DNA from: an uncultured Porphyromonadaceae bacterium
GTDB lineage: Bacteria > Bacteroidota > Bacteroidia > Bacteroidales > Muribaculaceae
Assembly: GCA_947174335.1 (NCBI GenBank)
Contig: CAMWIM010000005.1
Coordinates: forward strand, 1 to 64,000
Direction of reading: 5' to 3'
DNA: 64,000 nt
Below, in pieces: positions 1-7,821 of the stretch. The notes under the pieces are model-generated. The model was not told the origin of the DNA, did no database searches, and saw nothing but the letters and a program-made list of their open reading frames with translations. The position numbers were made by a program, and so were the translations under genes. Each line of letters opens with the position of its first letter. The stretch's first letter is position 1.

Positions 1-2
1 TC

Positions 3-152
3 GAAGAAACCGTGGCTGTTGTTCGTGTTCTTGAAGAAGGTTGGGGCGGCTCAATCGACTTCACAGATTTCCTTCTCCTTCTCAAACTCGACGGCGAATG
101 GAAATGCGTAGCCAAAGCCTACAATCAAAACTCCAACACGATCAAGCAATGA
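3..152 (+). CDS. SnoaL / lumazine-binding-like protein, C-terminal end only
   Basis: The reading frame is open from the left edge and ends at TGA 150-152. Its last ~49 residues end in GEWKCVAKAYNQN, the closing beta-strand pattern of the NTF2-like 'putative lumazine-binding' (SnoaL) fold in small Bacteroidota proteins. The gene start lies outside the window. Its stop overlaps the ATG of the next gene (ATGA at 149-152), so the two are probably translationally coupled. The family call rests on a short tail and is tentative; the reading frame itself is solid. Confidence 0.6.
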   Translation, partial: EETVAVVRVLEEGWGGSIDFTDFLLLLKLDGEWKCVAKAYNQNSNTIKQ

Positions 153-688
153 AGATAACAGTTATAACCGGCAGCCCTCGCAAAGACGGCAACACCTTTG
201 CAATGGTCGATGCCTTTATCAATGCCGCTAAAGCCAAAGGTCATGAAGTAGTGCGCTTTGATGCCGCTATGATGAAAATCGGAGGATGCCACGCATGCAT
301 GACTTGTTTCAAAACCGGTAAAGCATGTTCGTTTGACGATGATTTCAACATCATCGCTCCTCATATTCTTGATGCTGATGCCGTGGTATATGCAATGCCG
401 CTTTACTGGTATTCAATTCCGGCACAAATCAAGGGTGTAATCGACCGCGTATTCTCGTTCTGTGTTGCCGAGAAACCTATTCAAAACAAGAAAATGGGAC
501 TCATCTGTTGTTGTGAAGAACATGACGCAAAACTGCTTGAAGGCATTACTATCCCGATGAAACGGACAGCCGATTTGCTCAAATGGGAAATCGCAGGAGA
601 AGTCCTTGTTCCCAGTGTATTTAACGAAGGAGACATCAACAACACCGATGGTTGCGCCCAGGCAGCCGCCCTCGCCGAAAAATTTTAA
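149..688 (+). CDS. Flavodoxin-fold NAD(P)H-dependent FMN reductase
   Basis: Flavoprotein of about 179 residues. It opens with MKITVITGSPRKDGNT, the phosphate-binding loop of the NADPH-dependent FMN reductase / flavodoxin_2 family, and contains AMPLYWYSIPAQIKGVIDR, the flavin-contacting P-x-Y/W-Y pattern. Cysteines at CHACMTC resemble iron-sulfur-flavoprotein-like reductases. I chose ATG 149, not the upstream TTG at 41, because the family starts at MKIT and this ATG overlaps the stop of the preceding gene. It is probably cytoplasmic and reduces quinones, azo compounds or other electrophiles; the substrate cannot be read from sequence. It appears to share a transcript with the SnoaL-like gene. 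Confidence 0.85.
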   Translation: MKITVITGSPRKDGNTFAMVDAFINAAKAKGHEVVRFDAAMMKIGGCHACMTCFKTGKACSFDDDFNIIAPHILDADAVVYAMPLYWYSIPAQIKGVIDRVFSFCVAEKPIQNKKMGLICCCEEHDAKLLEGITIPMKRTADLLKWEIAGEVLVPSVFNEGDINNTDGCAQAAALAEKF

Positions 689-742
689 ATAACCTCCTCC
701 CCATAACCGTCCCCTCATTATCTTCCCGATTTTAAGGGGAAT

Positions 743-1009
743 TTATTTCACAGTAATAATAGGTTTCCCAAAGAACGATGACAACATTGCAATGGTTGAA
801 AGAGTAAAATTGTGTTCTCCACTTAACCATCTGGTTACCTCGCTCGGGCGTTTGCCTATGGCATCGGCAAGTTGTTTTTTTGTAAGACCATTTTCTTGCA
901 TTAGCAAATCAAGTCTATTCGATATTTGAAACGAAAGACGAGCTTCTGCTCTTTCTTCCGGTGTAATATTCCCCAATAGTTCTCTTAGTGATACTTTTGC
1001 TCTTTTCAT
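743..1009 (-). CDS. Small XRE-family helix-turn-helix protein (HigA-like)
   Basis: An 88-residue protein with one XRE-type HTH at residues ~38-70 (LTKKQLADAIGKRPSEVTRW, then LSGEHNFTLSTI). The N-terminal arm has E-R-A-E-A-R-L-S-F and the protein ends PIITVK, as in HigA/MqsA-like antitoxins. It should bind DNA as a dimer and regulate itself. No complete toxin gene lies beside it: the 70 bases upstream hold only a short open stretch without a start codon, ending ...IETDKAFEL with a TGA that overlaps this gene's ATG. It may be an orphan antitoxin or a plain regulator. Confidence 0.75.
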   Translation of the reverse strand: MKRAKVSLRELLGNITPEERAEARLSFQISNRLDLLMQENGLTKKQLADAIGKRPSEVTRWLSGEHNFTLSTIAMLSSFFGKPIITVK

Positions 1010-1081
1010 AATTCAAAAGCTTTATCAGTTTCAATCTCAGATACAACATTTATTTCACATAAAAGTAAAATATTTAATTTT

Positions 1082-3625
1082 TTATTTTATAATAGCGGAA
1101 TTTGCCCCTTTCTGTTCACCAACTTCATTATTGCGTTTCAACTTTTTACCATAGCCGAATGTATATGTGGCAGTGATATTAATACGGGGGTGAACAGTTG
1201 TCCCGATATTCTCCTTATACTCTGTATATAGCGGAGATTCTGTATCGATATTAGCACAACTCCAATCCTTATTAAAAAAGTTTACCGCCATCATCCGGAC
1301 ATTCCAGTTAGAATTTGCCCAACCTATTGAAAAGGAGTGAAAATTTCTATCTTTATATAGCTGAGGAGACCCGGTAAACATCTGCATTGTTGCCGATTCA
1401 TAATTTGCTTTAAAATAGATACTATTTAAATAATATATAGCCTGAGCCTTTATAGAAAAATGGCTATGGTATTTATTGTATATTCCGGTCGATTTGAAAA
1501 AGAATTGTTTTGGACTCGCAAAAATCTGTAATTTACCATCTAACAACTTCAAATTTGACGAGAAACCAAGTTCACTTTGGAAGAAATCACCGCTGTTGAT
1601 ATATGTTCTAAGCAATGCAGTACCATTTTTATATGGCTCGTATGACATAATTTGACGATTCAACATTCCAAACGTATTGCTGAATGCATTTAGTCCAAAA
1701 GTATTAGATGGTGCCCAATTATATGACAGATTTAATGTTACATGTCGATTATTCTTGAGCAAAGGATTACCGGTTATATACATGTACTCATTTTCCCGCA
1801 AAATATCAGAGGCTTTCATATTAATACCCGGGAAGTTGGTAGCATATTGAAGATAGGCAGATATTGCATTTTTCTTATTGGGTACATAACGGATGTTCAG
1901 GTGAGTGAAAGGAGTCATATCACTCATCTTTTCTCCGTTTATATTACTGTTAAGCCAACCAATTCCACCAGTAAAATATAGGCTTATCTTCTTGGTATTA
2001 AAAGAATACCCAAAACTTCCATTGGCATTACCACTATGAAAACGATCGTTATAGCTATTTGTTCCGGAATATTGCAAACGGTTGATATTGTCGCCACCTC
2101 CGATTCCGAGCGATAACGTCTGCTTCTGATCAATTCTCTTTTGCAGATGTGCATAAGCCTCATAATTATATACATTTTCACGAGCTTTCCTGACTATGTC
2201 GGTCGAGTTTGTAGAATATGCGAAATAATCGTTATTGTGCATATAATTAAAGCGAGGCGAAAAATCAATCGAAAACTGATTGGGTAACGCGAAAAAGAAC
2301 GATCCTTGATATGCAAGAGAGTTCTTTTTACTTGGATTATTCCTATAATAAGTATAATTTTGATCTCTATTATTTTGATACGTCAGTTCGCCATGTTGTT
2401 CTTCGATAGGCGTACCGTAATGTGTAAAACCTACTGTATTACGTATCTGAATTTTTTCCGATGAATATGTCGCACGAACAGTTACCGGGTATTGCTCTTT
2501 TTTAAAATGAGAGCTCTTGACAGTCTGGGTTCTGACAAGATTATAATCTTTCCCATTGGCATCTTTGAGTGTATAAATTCCTTTTATATTGCTGCCCAAA
2601 ATATGGTTATTGAAGTTGTCGGCACCGGCATAAAAGTCGTATGTCATTTTTTTGTAAGAGAATTTTGAAAAGACATTATTACGGCTGGAAAAACCTATGA
2701 GGAAATTCTCATTTGTAGTAAACTTTGTATAACCTCCATATTCATACTCCTGGGCTATAATATTGATAACACGTAGCTTTCCGTGAAATCGAGGGTCGGT
2801 CGGGAATTCAATATACTCAACAAATCTAACATCTGACATACGCATACCCTCCATTTCCTCTTTTGATGCCTCAAGATAATTTATAAAGATAGAAATGGGA
2901 TTGCCGGCATTATCTGTCACTTCATCACTGATCGGATTTATCTGTATCTGAGGAATCGCCATTAACCGCAAAAGATCTACAACATTTTGTGAGGCATTCT
3001 TTTGGCGTTGTGTCGGGCGATAGATACTTTTATCCGATAACAATAATGTATTCTCTGCTTCCACATTAACAGTCTGTAGCTTAATGGGTGAACTACTCAT
3101 CAAGATAGTACCGACATTAAATGAGTCAAACTTTTTATAAGTCGTTTTATATCCAACACATGACAATTTGGCAATTACATCCTGTTTATCACACGGAATT
3201 TTAAACCGCCCCATATCATCAGTTATTCCATAAGTCAAAACCGTTGAATCTTTAGGCGAAAGAATCAAAACTGTTGCTGCTACAACCGGTTCATTATCCT
3301 TGTCGATTGTTTGACCGGTATAACAAAACTTTCCATGCTGTAACGCTTCTATATAGTAATTTTGATTTCTCCTTATAATTGAAATAGGATTCAAACCGAC
3401 TACCTCTCGCAAAGCCTCATAGACATCATCGGTTTGTATGTTTGCCGAAGTTTTGTAATTGTCAAGTTCCTTATAAATAAACGATATATTGATTTCAGGG
3501 TTATCTTTACATATTCTGACAATAGCCTCAGATATGGGAGTATCGTTAAACGAATATGTATATTTATTTGCAAAGGCTGAAATATGAGTTATTACAGCCA
3601 ATATTAGCACAACAGCACTTCTCAT
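1082..3625 (-). CDS. TonB-dependent signalling receptor with STN domain
   Basis: 847-residue outer-membrane receptor. After a signal peptide (residues 1-19) comes an STN domain (~20-95), the periplasmic signalling module of FecA-type receptors. A CarboxypepD_reg-like beta-sandwich (~98-190), a plug-like region (~205-310) and a C-terminal outer-membrane beta-barrel follow. It lies 2 bases downstream of a FecR-like gene and an ECF sigma gene, the Fec-type surface-signalling order. By that analogy, substrate binding would be passed through the STN domain to the anti-sigma and release the sigma factor. The substrate is unknown. The barrel resembles the OMP_b-brl_3 group more than classical siderophore receptors. 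Confidence 0.8.
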   Translation of the reverse strand: MRSAVVLILAVITHISAFANKYTYSFNDTPISEAIVRICKDNPEINISFIYKELDNYKTSANIQTDDVYEALREVVGLNPISIIRRNQNYYIEALQHGKFCYTGQTIDKDNEPVVAATVLILSPKDSTVLTYGITDDMGRFKIPCDKQDVIAKLSCVGYKTTYKKFDSFNVGTILMSSSPIKLQTVNVEAENTLLLSDKSIYRPTQRQKNASQNVVDLLRLMAIPQIQINPISDEVTDNAGNPISIFINYLEASKEEMEGMRMSDVRFVEYIEFPTDPRFHGKLRVINIIAQEYEYGGYTKFTTNENFLIGFSSRNNVFSKFSYKKMTYDFYAGADNFNNHILGSNIKGIYTLKDANGKDYNLVRTQTVKSSHFKKEQYPVTVRATYSSEKIQIRNTVGFTHYGTPIEEQHGELTYQNNRDQNYTYYRNNPSKKNSLAYQGSFFFALPNQFSIDFSPRFNYMHNNDYFAYSTNSTDIVRKARENVYNYEAYAHLQKRIDQKQTLSLGIGGGDNINRLQYSGTNSYNDRFHSGNANGSFGYSFNTKKISLYFTGGIGWLNSNINGEKMSDMTPFTHLNIRYVPNKKNAISAYLQYATNFPGINMKASDILRENEYMYITGNPLLKNNRHVTLNLSYNWAPSNTFGLNAFSNTFGMLNRQIMSYEPYKNGTALLRTYINSGDFFQSELGFSSNLKLLDGKLQIFASPKQFFFKSTGIYNKYHSHFSIKAQAIYYLNSIYFKANYESATMQMFTGSPQLYKDRNFHSFSIGWANSNWNVRMMAVNFFNKDWSCANIDTESPLYTEYKENIGTTVHPRINITATYTFGYGKKLKRNNEVGEQKGANSAIIK

Positions 3626-3627
3626 AT

Positions 3628-4272
3628 TCAGTTAATTTTAAGAACGTTACCTTCTTGTCCGATATGTATTTGCTCAAAAGTGTTGAGCTGATCAATAACC
3701 TCATCAAGAGTTAATGACGTATCGAGTTTATAGTACAGATGAAGTGTGGCTGCATCCTTATTACCAAACTGAATTTCAACATTATATGCATCAGCAATCA
3801 CACTCATTATTTTCTCAAGTGACTCGTTCTCAAATATTACTTCTACTTTAACGACTCCGGCAGTATCATTCTTGAAAAACATCGTATCTATATCTTCTGT
3901 TACTTCAACCACCGGTTGTCCGGCATTTACAACCTCGTTTTCAAACGACTGTTTATGCCCGATTACCGAGACCGTGACTACGATTCCTGCCGCCACCGCA
4001 ACTAACGAGGTAGCAACAATCACGACAATCGAAGCTACACGACTGCCAAACCAAAAGAATCGACTACGCGAACCTACCGAATATTTTTTTGAGAAAACAT
4101 CCCACTCTAAGTCCACATCAATTTTCTTGTCAGATACTATGGCTGAATCTGTTTTACAAAGAAGACTGTAGATTTCTTTAGTCTCTGCATCGGATAATAT
4201 CTCGTTGAGCTGCTCAGCCGTATATTTTTCAGGATGCTCTACAATGTCGATAACAAGGTCATATTTGTCCAT
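3628..4272 (-). CDS. Short FecR-like transmembrane anti-sigma factor (DUF4974-type)
   Basis: About 214 residues from ATG 4272 (MDKYDLVID); an upstream in-frame ATG at 4308 would add 12 residues. Order: a cytoplasmic N-terminal helical part (~1-85) that should bind the sigma factor; one membrane segment (~90-115, VASIVVIVATSLVAVAAG); a short periplasmic part ending in an STN/DUF4974-like fold (VKVEVIFENESLEKIMSVIA...). The central FecR domain of the usual ~330-residue proteins seems absent, leaving a minimal signal relay. Its start overlaps the end of the sigma gene by 14 bases, so translation is likely coupled. Confidence 0.75.
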   Translation of the reverse strand: MDKYDLVIDIVEHPEKYTAEQLNEILSDAETKEIYSLLCKTDSAIVSDKKIDVDLEWDVFSKKYSVGSRSRFFWFGSRVASIVVIVATSLVAVAAGIVVTVSVIGHKQSFENEVVNAGQPVVEVTEDIDTMFFKNDTAGVVKVEVIFENESLEKIMSVIADAYNVEIQFGNKDAATLHLYYKLDTSLTLDEVIDQLNTFEQIHIGQEGNVLKIN

Positions 4273-4753
4273 TTTCGTTGAGTTTTTGTCGGATGATTTT
4301 AAGGGCATTACTTAAATGACGATATACAGCGGTCTCACTGATTTCCATTATATTTGCAATCTTGCTAAACTGCAAACCGTCAGAAAATCGCAATTCTATG
4401 ACTTGTCTTGCCCGGGGTGGAATCTCTGTTTTTATTAAATCGTTAATATGCGCGATTGTTTCATCATCAGGCAACATTTCAGTGTCATATTCTTCTGTTT
4501 CAATAAAAAGAAGATTGGCAACCCGCTGATGAATTTCACAATCACGGATATAGTTCAGGCAACGATTCCTGACCGATTTAATAAGATATCCTCCCGAAAC
4601 GACAAAATCAATAGAACTTTCTATTAGCGACACAAAAACATCATGAACAATATCGCGCGCAAGATCCTCATCGTGAAGGAGTGACACTGCTAAGCGAAAC
4701 ATCTGTTCATAATGAGCTTTGAAAAGCTGTTCTATGTCATTTTTGTTTATCAT
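4259..4753 (-). CDS. ECF-type RNA polymerase sigma-70 factor (FecI-like)
   Basis: 164 residues with sigma region 2 (FKAHYEQMFRLAVSLLHDEDLARDIVHDVFVSL, core helix DIVHDVF) and sigma region 4 (PPRARQVIELRFSDGLQFSKIANIMEISETAVYRHLSNALK, a helix-turn-helix). The size and architecture match the Bacteroidota FecI-like ECF group. It heads a three-gene minus-strand operon with the anti-sigma and the STN-containing receptor. A good TTTG-N19-TACCTTTG promoter lies ~150 bases upstream, leaving an unusually long leader. The targets are not visible but probably include its own operon. Confidence 0.9.
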   Translation of the reverse strand: MINKNDIEQLFKAHYEQMFRLAVSLLHDEDLARDIVHDVFVSLIESSIDFVVSGGYLIKSVRNRCLNYIRDCEIHQRVANLLFIETEEYDTEMLPDDETIAHINDLIKTEIPPRARQVIELRFSDGLQFSKIANIMEISETAVYRHLSNALKIIRQKLNENGQI

Positions 4754-4911
4754 ACACTAATAAGACACACAAATCTTCAAAAACTCAACCCCAATTTCAA
4801 AAAATTGAATCCATCCCACATAAAATGTTACTCTATTCTTGATTCGGTATTCGATAAAAAAACGAAAGCAGCCTATTCTCAACAATAATGTAGAGCGTTG
4901 CTTTTCTGTCT

Positions 4912-4942
4912 CAAAGGTAGTATTTTTTTCATTACATACAAA
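4912..4942 (-). promoter_or_regulatory. Bacteroidota promoter of the ECF sigma operon
   Basis: On the minus strand TTTG (4939-4942) and TACCTTTG (4912-4919) are spaced by 19 bases. This matches the Bacteroidota sigma-ABfr consensus TTTG-N19/20-TAnnTTTG. It points at the sigma gene starting at 4753. Confidence 0.7.
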
Positions 4943-5000
4943 AGATAAACTTAAAAATGAGAAATGTTTCTAAATGTCCCATTTTTACTTAAATAATAGA

Positions 5001-5030
5001 TTGCCAATCTGTAACATTTCCGTACCTTTG
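5001..5030 (+). promoter_or_regulatory. Promoter of the nucleotidyltransferase gene
   Basis: TTG (5001-5003), 19 bases, then TACCTTTG (5023-5030) matches the Bacteroidota housekeeping consensus. Transcription would start near 5037, about 18 bases before ATG 5055. Confidence 0.65.
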
Positions 5031-5054
5031 TAGATTTATTAAATTTAACCAAAA

Positions 5055-5648
5055 ATGAATCAATCAGAAATTAAATTGTTGGCTTACGCAAAACAATCCG
5101 AAGCCTTTAAAGTTTATGAAGAATCAGGGATTCCACGAGTATGGGAAGATGCCGGATGCCGGGTTAATATCATCGGATCACTCAAAATGGGACTATTAGT
5201 TACCCACAATGACATCGACCTTCATGTTTATTCAAAAAATATTACGGAAGAAAGTACGTTTGCAATAGCCTCCAAAATGTCGGCATTATCCGGCGTTATT
5301 GAGATGACGAGTATAAACGGACTCCATACCGATGAGCAATGTATGGCGTGGCATGTTAAATATAAAACTGGGAATGGTGAGATTTGGAAATTTGATATTA
5401 TCCATATCGAAGAAGATTCTACTTATGACGGTTTCTTTGAGAACATGGCAAAACGCATTACCGAAACTATGACTCAAGAACATCGTGACACTATTCTAAG
5501 GTTGAAATGTGAGACACCATCTGATGAGGAAATCCATGGCGTAGAATATTACGAAGCCGTTATCGCCGACAACATAGATAGTTTAGACAAACTTAGAACA
5601 TGGATCGTTGAGCATAGAAAGAAAATCCCATATTACTGGGTGCCTTAG
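5055..5648 (+). CDS. Pol-beta-fold nucleotidyltransferase, function unknown
   Basis: 197 residues, probably cytoplasmic (no signal peptide). G41-S42, then D53-x-D55 in THNDIDLHVY, and a third acidic residue D114 in IWKFDIIHI, form the complete catalytic signature of the polymerase-beta nucleotidyltransferase superfamily (GS...DxD...D). The protein should therefore transfer a nucleotide to some acceptor. The acceptor is unknown; there is no neighbouring toxin/antitoxin partner (as in MNT/HEPN) and no obvious pathway. It has its own promoter and runs convergently into btuB with only 8 bases between the stop codons, leaving no room for a separate terminator. Confidence 0.65.
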   Translation: MNQSEIKLLAYAKQSEAFKVYEESGIPRVWEDAGCRVNIIGSLKMGLLVTHNDIDLHVYSKNITEESTFAIASKMSALSGVIEMTSINGLHTDEQCMAWHVKYKTGNGEIWKFDIIHIEEDSTYDGFFENMAKRITETMTQEHRDTILRLKCETPSDEEIHGVEYYEAVIADNIDSLDKLRTWIVEHRKKIPYYWVP

Positions 5649-5656
5649 TATTTCTA

Positions 5657-7768
5657 TTACTTCTTTCCGAACTTCGGGGTTATTCCGACAAAGAACTCGA
5701 AGTTGATGCCGGGCATGGGGCGCGAGAGGACTGAAAGATAGTCCTCGTTGAAGAGGTTGTTTATTGCCAGTTTGAGCTGTAAATCGAGCGATTTAAATGA
5801 CAGCCCTTTTTCAAGCGATATGTTGCTCATGTAGTATTTCGGTAGGTGTCCCGTGATTGTGTAGTCGTTGCTCGACATGGTGAACCTCTCTGAATAGTAA
5901 GCCCATTTGTAGAGAAAGCTCCATGAACGCCACGTCAGTCGTCCGGTTAGCGATGCCGAGTGCTTGGGAACGTATGGGAGCTGCTTGCCTACCGATTGGT
6001 CGGCAGGTGACATCTTCTCTCCCTCGTTGATAGACGGAGTCCATGAATATGAGCCGTTCAGGTCGAAAATCCACCCTTTGAAAGGCTCGAAGGCTATATT
6101 GAGTTTACCTTCGATGCCATAGGCGTGTACTTTTTTGACGTTGCGCGGCGAAAAGAATCCCTTGGTCGTTGGAAGCCATATAATCCAGTCATCTATATGG
6201 CTGTCAAACCATGTGGCACTGCCTCCCATTGATACAGAAAAAGGGCTCTTCCAACTCACGTCAAAAGATGCTCCTGCATCGTAAGTCCAACCATGCTCGC
6301 TCTTCAGGTTCGGATTGCCACCCGGGAGAAAATAGAGGTCATTGAGCGTAGGAAACTTGTGATTGCGTGATACGGACGCTTTCAGCATGACGTTTCCTTT
6401 CCTTGACAGAAGACCGTCGATGAAGAAAGCCGGAATGACGGGTGCCCATTTGTCGCCGAACATTTCCTGACGTACTACAAGAGACAGTCCGAGCGGATCG
6501 ACAGGCTGCCACTTTGCCGAAGCGGAGCCGGAGAGTTCGATGCGCCCCTTGTCGTAACCGACAATGGCTTTGTCGCCGTCCTGAAGGATGATGTTCTTAT
6601 CTTCGGAGCGTACAAAATGCTGATGAGCAGAGATTGTAGCGGTCAGATACCATTTTTTCGTGGGATTATACTCACCCTCTGCCTGACCATAGAATGTGTT
6701 TACCCTGCTTCGTGAGCGCGTCATTGACGACCAGTTGTTTTCAGCGACCTCTCGCTTATAATCATACGCCATCCATGTGTGGATATATCCCCCTTTGGCT
6801 CCAAATTTCCAGTTGTGGCGGATATGGTCCCACGACAGCACACTGCGCAGGGTTTGTTCGCGCTGGCGGTTCTCGAAGTTGCGCTCGTTGCCGTAGTCGG
6901 TGGTGAGCATAGGCAGTTCGCGGTTGGAATTGATATACCATGCGTTGAATCCGAAACGGTCACCCTTATTGGTGTTGTAGTACACCTCCTGCAGCGCATG
7001 AAAATCCTTGTAGGCACCGCTGCGGTTGCGTTCTGTCGGATGATACTGTCCTATTATGTTCTTGTCATCGTCATAGATGTTCTCTTTCTTGTCGTGGTTG
7101 ATATATTTGTAGTCGTTGGGCGATGATGAGTAAACGACACGTGTTGATACGTTCCAATGCTCACTGCCGTAGGTAAAACGGGCGAACTCGTCAAAGGTGC
7201 TGAATGAGCCCACACCCTGCACATATTGCAGATTGACACCTTCAGCCACATCGGGAATGGTGCCGAGTCTGACAAGACCGCCCAGACCTCCACCGGTCTC
7301 GTTGACCGATGACGTGCCGTGCAGCAGCGATGCCTGGTCTATGAAGTAGGACGGGATGGTGGAGAAGTCGGTCATGCCGAGCATGGGGTTATTGATACGC
7401 ATGCCGTTCCAAGTTACTTGTGTATGACTGGGAGAGGTACCACGGAAAGCAACAGTGGAGAGCGTGGCACGACCATAGCTCTTGACGAAGACTGATGAGT
7501 TGAACGTGAGTATGTCAGCCATCGAGAGGGCGATATTCTCTTTGAGAGCGATAGAATCGAAAGTTGTTTTTTGCACTCCGATATCCTTCATAGGGCGTTT
7601 GCCCCAAAAGACAACCTCGTGCAAATTGCGCACTCTTTGAGAAGTTTGGGCTTTAATTGATTGTACGGTCGTTGCTTGCAACGACCCCAAAAAGACTATT
7701 AGTACGGTCATTGCTCGTAACGACCCGGATAAAATCCATCGTTTTATTTTAAACAATCTTCGCTCCAT
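5657..7768 (-). CDS. btuB: TonB-dependent cobalamin receptor BtuB
   Basis: 703-residue outer-membrane receptor. A signal peptide is followed by a plug domain (~70-180: SMADILTFNSSVFVKSYG, TVAFRGTSPSHTQVTWNG) and a 22-strand-type barrel ending in a terminal aromatic-rich strand (FEFFVGITPKFGKK). There is no STN or carboxypeptidase-like extension, as expected for BtuB. It lies directly downstream of btuG in a cobalamin-riboswitch operon, the arrangement of Bacteroides btuG-btuB pairs. It should import cobalamin handed over by BtuG using TonB energy. The signal-peptide region contains two near-identical palindromic DNA repeats (listed separately). Confidence 0.93.
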   Translation of the reverse strand: MERRLFKIKRWILSGSLRAMTVLIVFLGSLQATTVQSIKAQTSQRVRNLHEVVFWGKRPMKDIGVQKTTFDSIALKENIALSMADILTFNSSVFVKSYGRATLSTVAFRGTSPSHTQVTWNGMRINNPMLGMTDFSTIPSYFIDQASLLHGTSSVNETGGGLGGLVRLGTIPDVAEGVNLQYVQGVGSFSTFDEFARFTYGSEHWNVSTRVVYSSSPNDYKYINHDKKENIYDDDKNIIGQYHPTERNRSGAYKDFHALQEVYYNTNKGDRFGFNAWYINSNRELPMLTTDYGNERNFENRQREQTLRSVLSWDHIRHNWKFGAKGGYIHTWMAYDYKREVAENNWSSMTRSRSRVNTFYGQAEGEYNPTKKWYLTATISAHQHFVRSEDKNIILQDGDKAIVGYDKGRIELSGSASAKWQPVDPLGLSLVVRQEMFGDKWAPVIPAFFIDGLLSRKGNVMLKASVSRNHKFPTLNDLYFLPGGNPNLKSEHGWTYDAGASFDVSWKSPFSVSMGGSATWFDSHIDDWIIWLPTTKGFFSPRNVKKVHAYGIEGKLNIAFEPFKGWIFDLNGSYSWTPSINEGEKMSPADQSVGKQLPYVPKHSASLTGRLTWRSWSFLYKWAYYSERFTMSSNDYTITGHLPKYYMSNISLEKGLSFKSLDLQLKLAINNLFNEDYLSVLSRPMPGINFEFFVGITPKFGKK
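7663..7726. repeat. Two palindromic direct repeats within the btuB signal-peptide coding region
   Basis: Two 25-base copies at 7663-7687 and 7702-7726, 14 bases apart, differ at about three positions. Each carries an inverted repeat: GGTCGTTGC-TT-GCAACGACC in the first (perfect 9-bp arms) and a slightly decayed version in the second. They lie in codons for the end of the BtuB signal peptide and produce the repeated residues GSLRAMTV / GSLQATTV. Confidence 0.8.
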
Positions 7769-7812
7769 TTATATATATTGTTATCTACGTAATCAAAAAT
7801 AGCTTTCTACCA

Positions 7813-7820
7813 CAAATATA
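7813..7820 (-). promoter_or_regulatory. Possible internal -7 element before btuB
   Basis: On the minus strand TATATTTG lies immediately after the btuG stop codon, about 45 bases before the btuB ATG. No TTTG is found at the expected upstream spacing, so this could be chance; btuB is mainly expected to be transcribed from the riboswitch promoter. Confidence 0.3.
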
Positions 7821-7821
7821 A

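Larger units (their letters stand above)
4754..5054. other. Intergenic region with divergent promoters
   Basis: These 301 bases separate the minus-strand sigma operon from the plus-strand nucleotidyltransferase. They hold one promoter for each direction (listed separately) and a ~150-base AT-rich leader of the sigma gene. The leader contains a weak hairpin (AAAGCA...TGCTTT, + strand 4865-4905) followed in the transcript by a T-rich stretch. No convincing small gene was found. Confidence 0.6.

Noticed and set aside
690-742. Weak hairpin CCCCT...AGGGG after the FMN reductase gene
   Set aside because: Five base pairs with a 19-base loop and no clear T-run; too weak to annotate as a terminator.
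4865-4905. Possible attenuator hairpin in the ECF sigma leader
   Set aside because: Stem is only ~6 bp with a ~30-base loop; not strong enough to call a terminator or riboswitch.
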